Shown piece after piece: positions 28,073 through 39,631 of a stretch of DNA of 64,000 nt. The stretch is from Mastacembelus armatus (Eukaryota; Chordata; Actinopteri; Synbranchiformes; Mastacembelidae): positions 12,513,328 through 12,577,327 of the forward strand of contig NC_046650.1 in NCBI RefSeq assembly GCF_900324485.2, in the 5' to 3' direction. The stretch's first letter is position 1. Each line of letters opens with the position of its first letter. A program made the position numbers and the translations under genes. Below the pieces are notes generated by a model. That model saw nothing but the letters and a program-made list of their open reading frames with translations, was not told the DNA's origin and ran no database searches.

Positions 28073-29863
28073 CTCCACCTCTAACAGCAAACGGACGACC
28101 CCTGCTCTTACAGCAACCGGAGCTGAGGATGTGCAGAAGTCCAAAATATAAAGAAGCAGTCAAAGTCAGGGATGAAAGAGCTGAATGTTACCTTTGAGCG
28201 TCATGGGCTGATAAATCGGCCTCTTCATCTTCCTCCTCATCCTCAAGCCAACCAAAGGATGTGATTGGTGGACAGGAATGGCTGTGAGGGACTGTGGAGG
28301 TGTCACTGGACAGGATAAGGTCATCATTACCGATGACGACATGGACAAAACAAGACCTTTTGCTTCATGTTACCGTAACTTTCAATGTGAAATCCACCAT
28401 GCACAACATAACAGTGAAGTCAAACACAAGATGTTACTTCACTGTCCGTCACACTGATCCACAGCAGCTCTGTGGCTGCTCTCTGCTGGAGGTCCAGCAT
28501 GCTGTGCAGTGTTGTTAATGACACAGTGTGACTCAAATGTTAATGAGGGCCGCCTGGACAGCACAAACCCCTCTAACACTCCCCCATCCTTCCAGCCATC
28601 ACTTTGTGTCAGTGAAAGATGAAGAAGGAAAATTAACTTTTAAACATCAGGTGTATTTGCGTTTTAGGAGTTAGAAGAACGGAAAAACTGGGAAGATCAG
28701 ATATTAACCCCTTTTATTTGTTTTGAAAAGGAAAGTTTTCAAGAATTGGTATTTTAGGAGTTTCAAGATCACAGACACCACCAAGCCACCTAGTGGTTGT
28801 CAACCTGAGGCCTGGGAATCAAAAGAGGTCACAAGCTGGATCAGATTGGTTATAAGCTTTGGTTGGGGCTGATGTTGCAAGTTTGGAAAAGCAAACTACC
28901 TTAATGTGTGGTACCGCTACCAAACTCTGCAGCCCCATAGTCCTCTTTGTTTGAGATTAGAGCCTCGGTGCTACATTAGACTGCAGCAGCACAACAGAAA
29001 TAATGACCCCTCTTTGGTTTGGCCACAGGTGAGAATTTACAAGAGGACATCACAAACTGAGTAGTCAGGTCAGAACCAGTACTGAAGCGCCCTCCCATAT
29101 AATGACCCTCATTCTCTAAATAGATAGTGACCTTTTCTGGGTTTCTGTTTGCCTGTTTCTTCTCCACAGGACTCTGACTGGTGAGGCCACTTACTCAGAC
29201 ATGACTTGACTTTAAGTAACATTTTCCAAGCAGTGGAGGACGTTGTGACCCAGAGGGGTCCAAAACTGTGATGGTCACACAGATCCCACCGCCTCCAGAC
29301 CTGCTGCCACCTGATAAAACATAGAGTCAACATAAAAAGTGTGGACAGTATGTTTTGTCTCCCTTTCAGCACAAAGCCTTTCATTTAAACAAACACTGTG
29401 CAACTTTATTTCAGTTTTATACAGTGATTAAATTAAAATGGTGAAAAATAGACGATGGGTAAGAAGCAATTACTTGTATTTAAACCCAACAGTTAATGCA
29501 GGATTACAGTACTACCTACACTTTATTCACATTACATCTTTGACACTGCTTATTCATATGTAACTTTCATTCACAATACACATTACCTGGACAGAAATGA
29601 AGTCTGAACATCTATTTAAGTATAAAATATCTGCATCATTCATGTTCTCGGTGTAATATACATCTTGACCACTAGGTGTCACTGTCCCCGCGTATGTTTA
29701 TTCTGCACCTTTCTTCGTTCATTTAAGCGATTTCACGTCCAAACACAGCAGTTTACGCAAAAGTGTGTAGAAAACGTGTGTGGTATTTTGGTAATGATAA
29801 AGGCTACGTGCGTGTCTCTAGGAGCTTCGTGCTAATTGGCTTCCCAATTAACAGGTGGGTCCG
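28073..29863. other. Spacer between divergent somatostatin and ZP-like genes
   Basis: On the minus strand, 28073-28350 probably contains the somatostatin 5' leader; an exon-like segment ends in CTCAAAG then GTAACA near 28190. The remaining 1.5 kb shows no gene. A stretch near 28984 resembles a miR-15/16 seed but has no hairpin. Confidence 0.45.
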
Positions 29864-29876
29864 TCAAAATGGCGAC
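29864..29876 (+). promoter_or_regulatory. YY1-like motif with an upstream ATG
   Basis: TCAAAATGGCGAC matches a YY1-type site, often found at housekeeping transcription starts. It contains an ATG at 29869, out of frame with the main ATG at 29930 of the ZP-like gene. Confidence 0.4.
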
Positions 29877-29929
29877 ACTTCGACTGGCAGCCTCTCGTCG
29901 ACCAGGACTGTTACATTTGCTCTTGTACA

Positions 29930-32900
29930 ATGAAACTGGTGTTGTTACATATTTTGTGCGGGTGCGTTCAAAGTGTCAGGTAGAAGCAGTTTTATGTGTA
30001 GACTCGTTCTGTGATTTAACATTTGTGTGTGTTTCAGTCAGGTGTTGATCCTCGCCATACCTACCAATGTTACCAGTCCAGTGCCCGCAGGTAAGACCAG
30101 TCTAGTAAAGACTGACACCATGAAGCCAGACTACTACTGCTTCCTCAGAGAACTGTCTTTTCACCATATGAACGACATTAAATTAATGATTCACTGAAGA
30201 TTAATGATCTAAACTCATTTTAATTCATTTGCTCTATATTTCCAGGAATGTTTCAGACCAGGTGTCTGGAGCGTCACTTTTGGCTCTCTGTTAAGTCCAA
30301 CTTCCTGGGCTCGATGATCCGCTTTGACTTTGAAGGTACAACATGAGTCTGGTTCCTCATTCGGAAGAGGAGGAGAAAGGTGTGTTTTTTGGTTTTGCCT
30401 TGTTCTCCAGGATTAACTTGATGATCTTTGGCTCTAAACCACCAGACCAGCATGGATTCCACTTCTTGTCCGATCAGGAGGCCACGCTCTGTGGTTACAC
30501 GGTCCAGATCAGTGAGGCTGGAGACCTGGTGCTTCGTGCCTCCTTCCTGGCCTGTCATGTCCATACCAAGGTAGATTCAGCTCCTATTTTGTGCTCCTGG
30601 TGTGTTGCAGGATTGTCTAACAACACACAACCTCTGTGTCTACATCTTCTCTGCAGATGGGCACAGACTATCAACTGCGTGTCTGGTTCAGAAACCTGCA
30701 GCCAGAGGGGACGGTGGCCGTGTACCCGCTCCAGCTCCACTGCTCCATCCAGGAGAAGTGGAGCATCAGAGAGATTGTCTGTGAGGAAAATTACATGGAG
30801 GTGAATCATTAACCTGCATAGTAAACTTTTCCTTGGACTATTTTTAGTTCTTTCAGACAAGTGTGAGCTTCAGTGCAAGTCCATCACATTAGTACCTGAG
30901 CGTGTTAAAGACAAAATGCATTTAATGAAAGTCTATCCAACTTTGTCTCTTCCTGTCTAGGTGTCCATCCAGAAGCCTCTTCTGCCTGTCACCTCCAAAA
31001 ATGATGAGGTTAGTAAAGGCCCAGATATTAATTGTTAATGTGAGAATGCTTTAAGAAATAATTCTGCTGACGTGGGATGTTTCTGACTGATGTTTTGCTG
31101 TGTGTGTCTGTTTTTCACTGAGCAGGACCCTGAGGAGCCACACATGGCTGTGGTGTTCTATAGAGCCCATCAGCTGGCGGACAAAATGAAGATCTTTTCC
31201 CTGACAGAAGCTGCTGTGCTGGGCTATCGCATCTCACAGCACGGGTCACGTCTTATACTGCGCTGTCCCTATTTGTCCCCGCTCTCATACTTCATCAGGG
31301 TACTCAGACAGTACTGCTTACTGGGGGATTAGGCCTGCATCAGTCAGTCATTTAAAATCCTCACTTTATCTTTTGCTGTTTGTTTTTTTTTCTGGATGAT
31401 GTGTGTGGGTGTCTTCCCAGGAGAAGGGAATGGATTTAGAGATTGTCAGAGCAGCCGTCTTGTATCGACTCCACTTCAACATGCTAGCTGTTGACACCAC
31501 AGTTGCCTGCTCTCGGAGTTAGTACAGTTTCTCAGCCATATATTATCTGACAGATGTTATTAAATACTGAAGTGAAAAATCTCATAAATCTCCTTCTCGT
31601 CCCCTTTTCCTCACCCCCAGACCAGGCTACAGCAGAGGGGTCTGACCTGGTGTGGACGGTCCCTTACAATCTGTCTCCTCTAGTTCACGGGCAGTTTAGG
31701 GACAGAGGCCTGAGGTTTGGCGTGAACGGCGAAGCTCTGACTGAGTCTCAAAATAACGAGCGAGGATACAAGATTGTGCTGGAGGGGGAGCAAGTGAAGG
31801 TCAGGATTCCTACAGGAGCCCATGATGGACACATAAAGGTACACAGTATGAATCGGCAGTCATCTGGCAGTTTGTTTGGTACATCAAGCTGAAACTAAGT
31901 CACTATAATATCGTGAGAATGACATGAACAGGAGTGAGTCAAATCTGTGTGCTGTGTTTTGTGCAGAGTGGGGTTCTGAGGGGACTGTACAGCCAGTCCA
32001 TGTCAGTGGATCTGTTCTTCATGAGTCAGTGGGAGGACGGGTACTGGAATCTCACACAGCATCGCTCCTTCAGGCTCCTTAAGACTCCTCTTGTCCCACA
32101 AACCCCTGTCTTCAGCAGTGGTAAGGAGTTCACACGTGATTTAAAGGAAATTAGAAGAATTTTATCAACAGTGGGACCTGAAGTTACACATACACACCAA
32201 AAAAAAAAAAACACTAAATAGGAGCCTTTGTGTTGAAGATACTACTGCTGTGCATCTCTCTCTCCCACTTCATAGACACAGTCCCAGTCACAGGATTGTT
32301 TTCTGCCACCCTGGGCTTCTTTGCACCTGATGTCTCCCTGCAGAAAGTAACAGTAGATGGTGGTGGTGACCTTTTAACCTGGACACCAAGCCACCAAACC
32401 CAGAATGACACAGACCTCAAGGTGTCCAGACTCTTGCAAATTAACGGGAGCTCTTCCTACCAGCTTCATCTCTCGTTGTCACACCCAAATATAATCCCCA
32501 AGGTGAGAGTGAAGACACTGAGCAGCTTTATTGGGTGTAGAAGTGCAAAAATGTCTAAATCAACCTGCCATCTACTCCCAGTACGTAGGTGGTGGCAATA
32601 AGACATACAGCCTCACTTTCACCTTTACTTTCAACATCTCACCCAGTGGAGAAGTGTTTTACCATCAAGCCTCTGTAGAGCATAGTGCTGAGTACACAGG
32701 TGAGTCTTTGGTTCAGTTTTTTGACTTCTGCTATCACCAAACTGATGGACTTAAGTGGTAAAGAGATAAACTAACCTGCAGTAGATGTGTGTTAATAAAT
32801 GTAGGCCCAACTAATTGCTAACCTGGCTGTCTGAATACAAAACATCAGAGCACCACTACGTGTCTGATTCTGCATCTGTCCCGGTGCAGCTCTAGGTTCC

Positions 32901-34324
32901 CTTATACTGGAGGGGAAGTGCAAACAGAGCAGCCTGCTGGTGCTGCTGTACTATGGGGCCCAGACCGACCTGCAGTGGGAGCTCTTCCTTGGAGCCCGCA
33001 AGCTGGACTGGGAGCTGGTGGAGATGGGTGGGTTTGTGGTAAAGGCAGAGGACGAATACCTGACGGTGGAGATCCCTTTCCACAGCCCCGGACTGAAGTA
33101 CGAGGTGATCAGTCTTCTTCTGACGGAACATGTTCTGCAGTGTTACGGAAAGACTGCTAGTCGATATAATCAGCTCTTTCTCTTAGCCATCCTCCTACTT
33201 TCCTCCTGCCAGTGCTTATAAAACGATGTGTGTGTTTACAGTGTATTTGCTGTCACTCTGGGACATTACTGCTGTTAATATGAACATATTTACAATCTCT
33301 TTTCCCATGTAGGAGCTGACATTGTGCGGTTTTGTTGCTGTGGTGGAAGTGTCCGTTGTGGAGGCAGCGTCTTTGAAAGTACAGGACAGTCTTGTCCATA
33401 AATGCACCTTCCCTCCTAGAGAACTCTTAGGTACATAGTGGACCCTCAACCTGAAGCATAAAACTTTGAACTAAGCGCTAAGTTTGGTTTAGTTCACAAT
33501 AACCCTGACACTTGATGGGTGTGTCTGACAGTATGTTTGCCAGAAGGGAGGGTGGTGGCAGTAGTCGACACCACCCACACAATCCCGCCCACCAACCCCA
33601 ACCGAACCAGCCTGTCGGACCCCAGCTGTGTCCCCGTGGAGACGGACAGCGCCCGAGCTCTGTTCAACTTCAGCCTCAGCTCCTGTGGGACAACAGTCAC
33701 TGTGAGAGACTGATTATTTAAAATCCACACACAAAGTTGATCTCTGTTCTCCGATTTGATCCCTTCATATGTTTTTCAGACCAAGGGGAATTTCCTGGTT
33801 TACGAAAACCAGATTCACTACAATCAAGGTTTTCTCCCTTTGGATGAACCTGTTATACACAGAGATTCTCCATACAGGTGACAAACGTACACTGAACTCG
33901 ATCAGACTTTAGAAAAGTCAAACTAGTGTTAATGCAAGTCTTGTGTGTTTTAGCCTGACAATCCAGTGCCGCTACCCTCTGAACGAAACTAGGATTCTTT
34001 CTGTTCAACATCCTGGGAGCTCCCACCTGGACACTTCACCTGTGATGTCAAAGACACGCACAAGCAGGGAAGCTGCAAACACTAGTGTCTGTAAGTCACT
34101 TATAAGACTAAAATAAGTTTAATCTGCTTTTCATTTGTGATAGTATCTGTTAAAATGTGTAGGTGAAAAATAAAATCTACCCCATTTGCCTTTTAATCAA
34201 AACTGTATTTAATTATTGTTATCATGCATTTTGGGTTTTTAAAAATGTTTTAGTGTTATCCAAGTTTGTGTAAGGAAAAAAGATTTTAATCTCTTGTCTC
34301 TTCTTTTCTGGAGTTTCAGTGTGA
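29930..34324 (+). CDS. ZP2/ZPAX-like secreted egg-coat protein, copy A
   Basis: ZP-module proteins build the vertebrate egg envelope. Eighteen coding exons join in phase: 29930-29979, 30038-30090, 30246-30335, 30446-30570, 30657-30800, 30961-31008, 31126-31299, 31421-31517, 31621-31838, 31967-32120, 32276-32502, 32582-32699, 32890-33104, 33313-33430, 33532-33701, 33780-33877, 33954-34090 and 34320-34324, giving 746 residues. The start [16 protein letters not shown] is a signal peptide. Residues 36-160 hold [23 protein letters not shown] and [10 protein letters not shown], typical of ZPAX/ZP2 N-terminal modules. Several beta-rich repeats follow. Residues 611-710 form a ZP-N module with four cysteines ([25 protein letters not shown]). 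The chain then ends after about 35 residues. There is no ZP-C domain, furin site or transmembrane anchor. The family call comes from recalled motifs. Confidence 0.75.
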
Positions 34325-34889
34325 CCCTCATGGAAACTTATCTTCATGCTGCTGTCCCTGATGCTTTGCATGTTGGATTCTAAATACTGAACCAGTCAAT
34401 AAAATACACATTAATGAAACCTGTTGTCAACTTTTTTATGTTAGCTATTCAGATGACTTTATCTTCACTAGAGACTAATGCATTCTGCTACCGATGGTTT
34501 TCACGCACAGCCATCCACACCTCCTAAACATGAGCAGAAGGATCATATTTATTCCAATGACTCAGTCTGCTCTGATTGAGCTGGTAACATGAAGTTATTG
34601 GAAATATTAGGATCCATGTAAATGCAGATGGTGCCAGAATATACAAAGCATGTGATTTAGCTCTGGGTTGTAGTCAGCAGCTGTACCTGGAGATAAAGCA
34701 CCTGCTGATCAGGGCTTCATGGAGTGTTTTTTTTTTTTTTTTTTTCCCTACATAGCTTTATTTTTATTACTGACCAACCAGAGGCTCCCAGGAGTAACAT
34801 CACATGTGCTGGTCATTAGCAGCAAACCATGTGTCAATCAGTTGCAGCTGATGAGGTTGCTGTTGACCTCACAGGTCCAGAAACCGGTT
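34325..34889 (+). other. Copy A 3' UTR and spacer before copy B
   Basis: An AATAAA at 34398-34403 ends copy A. The next 490 bases contain no gene and include a T-run at about 34727-34745. Confidence 0.55.
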
Positions 34890-34897
34890 TATAAAAG
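34890..34897 (+). promoter_or_regulatory. TATA box of ZP-like copy B
   Basis: TATAAAAG lies about 140 bases before the copy B ATG, predicting a start near 34920. Copy A has no TATA box at the equivalent place, so the two copies may be regulated differently. Confidence 0.6.
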
Positions 34898-35030
34898 CTG
34901 CCTGGGAGACAGCACCTCATGCTGTGTGTTTGTTCAGGATAGACCAGCAAGTGGTTTGATTTAGCTTGTGCTGGTGTGTGTCTGTCATGCACCCATGCTA
35001 GTTTTGGACACTGCCCACCCCTCTGTGACT

Positions 35031-38000
35031 ATGGGTTTGTGGTTTTTCTTTGGGTAGGTTGTTTCTGTAGTAGTTTCACAGGCTTTGTGTATAGTTGGTC
35101 TGGGTATCTTTGCAGTCTTTAAGTCATGTGTGCTTGTTTTGTAGTGTGGCCTTACTTCTTCCTGTGTGGTCACCTGCAAGCTGTGATCACAGTCCTGAAG
35201 GTGATTACATTTTTATTCAAGCTTACAATAATTAGTAGGTGACGACTATTGAGATTGGAACTTGTACATGCAGGACTTGTTCACATGGTGTGTCATGATC
35301 GCTACTTCATGCTGGTCATGGACCTGGGAGACTCCACAGAGGGGGCACCTCGCTTTTCTGCTGTTGGTAAGTCCTGCACAACAGTTTCACTGTAGCTTTA
35401 ACAAAATGTTTAGAGTAAATCTACTGAACTATTTTCCAGATGGAAAAGGTGTGTACCCCATCACTAAACAGTATGCAGCAAAGTGTGGCTACAATATCCT
35501 CATTCATCTGGGCAAAGTGGAGCTGAGAGCTTCTTACTTCAGCTGTCATACTGAAAACAACGTGCGTACAGTTACACAAAATAAAAACATTTACAGGCTT
35601 TCTGCAGCGGGTAGGGTCATGGCACCACACTGCCCTGATTTGATGCAATGCCATGTTTTACTGGGTTTTTCAGGATGATGAAGTGTTCATGTTCAACTTC
35701 AACATGATTGTCATGGATAAAGGGAAGGAGGTCACATATGCACTGAACAAGACTTGTTCTCTACCAATCCCATGGTCTTCCAGAGAGGTTACCTGTGAGA
35801 TCAACTACATGGAAGTCAGTTTACACCCTAAAGTTTTTGTTTTTCCTCCTGGAGAAATTTTATCTATTAAATGTTTTTTGTTTGTTTTTCTTCCCTAGGT
35901 GTCTGTGAGGCGTGAAGTCCCATGTCCAACTGTGCGGACAAAGAAAGATGATCAGCAAATCTTCCCACTTGTGTGTTACAGTTGCCTATTAATGGTTTTT
36001 GTGTGTCGGTAAGTGCAACGTGTTAAACACTTACTTCTCTCCAGGGACATGGTTTGTCCATGTCAGACTGGCAGGTGATGTTTCAGAGGGCGGGGCAGCA
36101 CTTGCCACCCATGAGCCTCTCTAAAGCTCAGGCACAGGGATACGTGTTTGACTTTACTGATGGAAGACTCGTGTTTCGGACACCGTATGGACAACCTGAC
36201 TCATTTAGCACTGAGGTAAACGGGTGAAAAAAAACATGGTGCAGTTATTCATCTAGTCCATGGTGTTTAATATAACAAATACAGCCCTGTCTGCTTAAAG
36301 CTCAGTCCAAAGCAGGCTTTTATTTGAGTGTCTTTCCAGGTGAATGGTGTTCCAGTAGAGGTGGTCAATGCTATTCTGTTCTCCAGAAAGAGCTGGTTTG
36401 TCTTCATGGTGGACTTTGTGGCCTCCTGCTCCCTGTGTCAGTATTACAATTTAAGTTGTAGTTTGTCTTCACTAGGCAGTCAGCTAATGCGATAATATGT
36501 CAACAGTTGAAGGCTCCTATGACAATGGCTACATGGTCTGGAAGACTCCAGAAATGCTGTACCCCAGTCTCAACAACATGAGGATCAGCGTTGGACTCTC
36601 TGGTGAACTTGTGGAGCAGAAAATTGCAAAGGAGAGAGGCTTTGATATAGGGAAGGACAACGGCACAATCCAGATCCGCATGCCTTATGATATGAAAGGC
36701 CACTACAGCAAGGTAAGAAATCACCCACATAAGATGTAGCTGTGTCTTGTCTATTTCTCCTGTAAATATTCCTTCTCTTTTGCAGAGTTTTGTGACTGAC
36801 AAGCTCTACAGGTTCTACGTCTTTAATCTCTACTTTGAGCAAATCCTGGTGGATGAGAATCATTTAGAGACCAGGCTCCAGTTTCACAAGATGCTTGCCA
36901 CTCCTCTGCTGCCGTGGCCTGTTTTTACTAATAACTTAACAGTTATTGAGGAAGGCATGTTCAACGTCTACCTTGGAAATTTCCCCAGTGATGTTCAACT
37001 CACTGCTGTTGTGCTGAATGGACAAGAATCTGCGGTGTCATTTACAAACACAAGCAGTCCGTCTATCACAAAGGTTGTTCAACCCAACAACACTCATGGC
37101 TACACCCTGAAGGTGCCGTTTGCCAACCCCACTGTCGTACACAAGGTAGGAGTTCTTTGGTCGAAACCAACCTGTATCATACCTTCTTCTTAATGCGATT
37201 GGTCATGACATGTATTTTGTTATAGTTCTCCAAGAAAGATGGAGCTTTTCAGTATCTGCTGAACATCAACTACACATTAGTGGTTCTGCCTGAAAATGAG
37301 CGTTTTTACCACCTGACATCTTTGGCGGCATTGTTCACACAAATCTGTAAGTCATGAATTTTAAATCTCCTCTCATATTTCCATGAGCACTGAGCAGATA
37401 ATTCATTATCCCGTTTGGACAGCTCCTCCAGTCCTTGATCCTATCTGTTCTGAGTCTGGGATCAGCTTCAGAGTGAAAAACGGGCCTTTTAACTACCTGT
37501 GGGACATGAGCATCGGCCCTGACCTGCTGACAGCACAGCTGGCAGCCCAGCGTGGATACACTATTCACAACGACAGCCAGAGTTTGCTGCTCACTGTGCC
37601 GCTTTTCACCCACGGGTACGAATACAAGGTAAGATTTGCCAAATTGTTGGACGCATCAAATTTATTATCTTATTTCTGAAGATCAGTGACCATCATGCAT
37701 CTTGTAGGACATTACTCTGTCCAAGTTCTTTGGCTCTTTCGAGATCCTCATGCGGGATCATGAAACGTGGGAGGTCCAGAGTTCAACTGTCAAGACGTGT
37801 CTTTTCTCCACTACTGAACTCATCGGTGAGAACAGTTTCTACTGCATTGGTGTCTTTGAGCACATGACATGTAGCTGACAGGACTTTACTACCCCTCTGC
37901 AGTGTGTTCCACTGATGGGAAGATGACTGTGGTGGTGGACTTGTCTCAGTTCCTCCCAAGCGAAGGGTCCCCTGCTCAAACCAGCCTGATAGACAGAGAC

Positions 38001-38665
38001 TGCAGACCCAAAGAGACAGATAACACAAGGGCTCTCTTCTCATTTCCACTCAATGCCTGTGGATCCATTATCACGGTAAAACTGAAACATTTAGTTCAGT
38101 CCATCCTGAGCTAGTCGTATTTAATGATCTTACTGTTTGTACTTTTTAGCTTTCCAGGGGAAATGTGACCTATCAAAATGAAATTTTCTACAACAGGAAG
38201 TATGTCGACGCAAACAAAGCAGTTTCTAATGCTACTGAGAGGTATGCACCCTTGAAGGCTTTTCCCAGATTTGGTTTTGTGTAACTGGTCCACAGAAATA
38301 ACCTGGTCCTGATCTTGCAGCGTGATGATGCAGTGTACATACCCGCTGGCTGGTCTCCATCGCCTTTTCTCAGCCTACAAGTTCGAGTCTGATGCATCTG
38401 GCGTTGGAAGCATCGTTCACACCAAAGAGCCCACAGCAGGTACGATAATGGGTATCTGCTGGACCAGTCATCACTCGTCAAATTTGAATTTTGATAATTC
38501 CTGTTTTATTTCTGCACCACAGGTCTGACCATCAAGTCCAGTTTAGCACTTAGTGCTCCTAAAAGACCCATGCATGGACCCAAAAGACCCAGCAGGACAC
38601 CTTTGAAATTTGTGCCTGCAGTCCATCCTGCTGCTTACTACATCAGAGTTAAAAGTATAAACTGA
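35031..38665 (+). CDS. ZP2/ZPAX-like secreted egg-coat protein, copy B
   Basis: This is the tandem paralogue of copy A. Seventeen exons join in phase: 35031-35053, 35145-35200, 35274-35366, 35440-35561, 35674-35814, 35899-35970, 36045-36215, 36340-36436, 36507-36712, 36786-37145, 37226-37346, 37423-37628, 37708-37825, 37903-38075, 38150-38241, 38321-38439 and 38523-38665, giving 770 residues. MGLWFFFGVALLLPVWSPA is the signal peptide. The N-terminal module reads CHDRYFMLVM, AKCGYNILIHLGKVELRASY and TCEINYMEVSV. The ZP-N module (about 597-700) has CSTDG, RDCRP, NACGSI and MMQCTYPL. It is followed by about 60 residues (AYYIRVKSIN at the end) that match only the linker after ZP-N in ZP2. There is no ZP-C or membrane anchor. 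Exon 36786-37145 is continuous where copy A has an intron. AATAAA is at 38780-38785. Confidence 0.75.
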
Positions 38666-39478
38666 GGCAAGGCTGAAGGTGGAAACGCAAACATTTCAGT
38701 CCAATCAATACTATGGACACTTCTTCAGCTCCTGTAAATAATTTTGAAAGTATTTTTAATATGAGGAAAAAATGAATTTAATAAAGCAATTTTCTAACAC
38801 TGTACTTGTCATATAGATTCCTCACATGCTACACAGACTTGTACTAATGTGACAAGTCAAATTTTGTTAAAAATGGATTTGGGTTCAAGCTTGTTTCAAA
38901 TGGAAACATCTGGGGGCAGCACTGACTTGAATCTGGCCTGGACTGGGGGGGGTTTCCTGATCTTTAGACATGCACAGGAGTTCTGAGTGGTATATCAGTT
39001 TTAACGGGGGCATAGTTTGACTCCAGAAGTGACATGGACACTGAAAGCCTGTACTGCACATACACTGAGAATAGTGATGGAGGTGTCTGCAGTTTTAAGA
39101 AAACCATTTTTGGTAGTTTTTTTTTTTTTTTTTTTTTTGTGGTCTACTTAGGCCTGGTGAAAGCAGGATTTTGAGGAAACCATTTGAACCTTTTATAATT
39201 CATCACCTCCATTAAAATAAACATGTCTGTGCCCAACATAAAGCTGACTTAATGCTTTGTGGGTAGTTTTCCCCATCAAAGGAAGCAGGTTAAATCAGCC
39301 AAACCGAGTGTGTCCTAAATCAGCCAGCAGGGGGCGCTGAGTGTCGCTTCACCTCCAGGTATCTGCTGCCACAGACCCAAGAGTGTTTGTTTTTCTGCTT
39401 CTTTTATTTTGCCACCACGTGAGAAAGCTGCTCTGTTTCATTGTGTTGAAGCTACAGACCTGAGCAGTCAGTGGACCA
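38666..39478 (+). other. Copy B 3' UTR and spacer
   Basis: The 3' UTR runs to about 38.8 kb. The rest is gene-free, with a 21-base T-run at 39119-39139 and a CTCF-like motif at 39323-39341. Confidence 0.5.
39323..39341 (+). promoter_or_regulatory. CTCF-like motif
   Basis: GCCAGCAGGGGGCGCTGAG is a near-perfect CTCF core. It lies between the egg-coat pair and the next gene. Confidence 0.5.
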
Positions 39479-39631
39479 TGAGCTACAGTGGAGCCGTGAG
39501 TGTGTTTGGTTTTTTTTTTTTTTTAAATTGCTTTCGGGGTTTTTTTTTTTTTTTTTTTTTTAGCCCACAGTCACTTTGGCGGCTGGTAACAAAGCTGAGG
39601 CTGCACAGTCGTGGTCATTCTGAGTTTGTTC

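Noticed and set aside
28981-29010. Sequence resembling a miR-15/16 family seed (AGCAGCACA)
   Set aside because: The following bases do not match the mature microRNA and no complementary arm is visible nearby.
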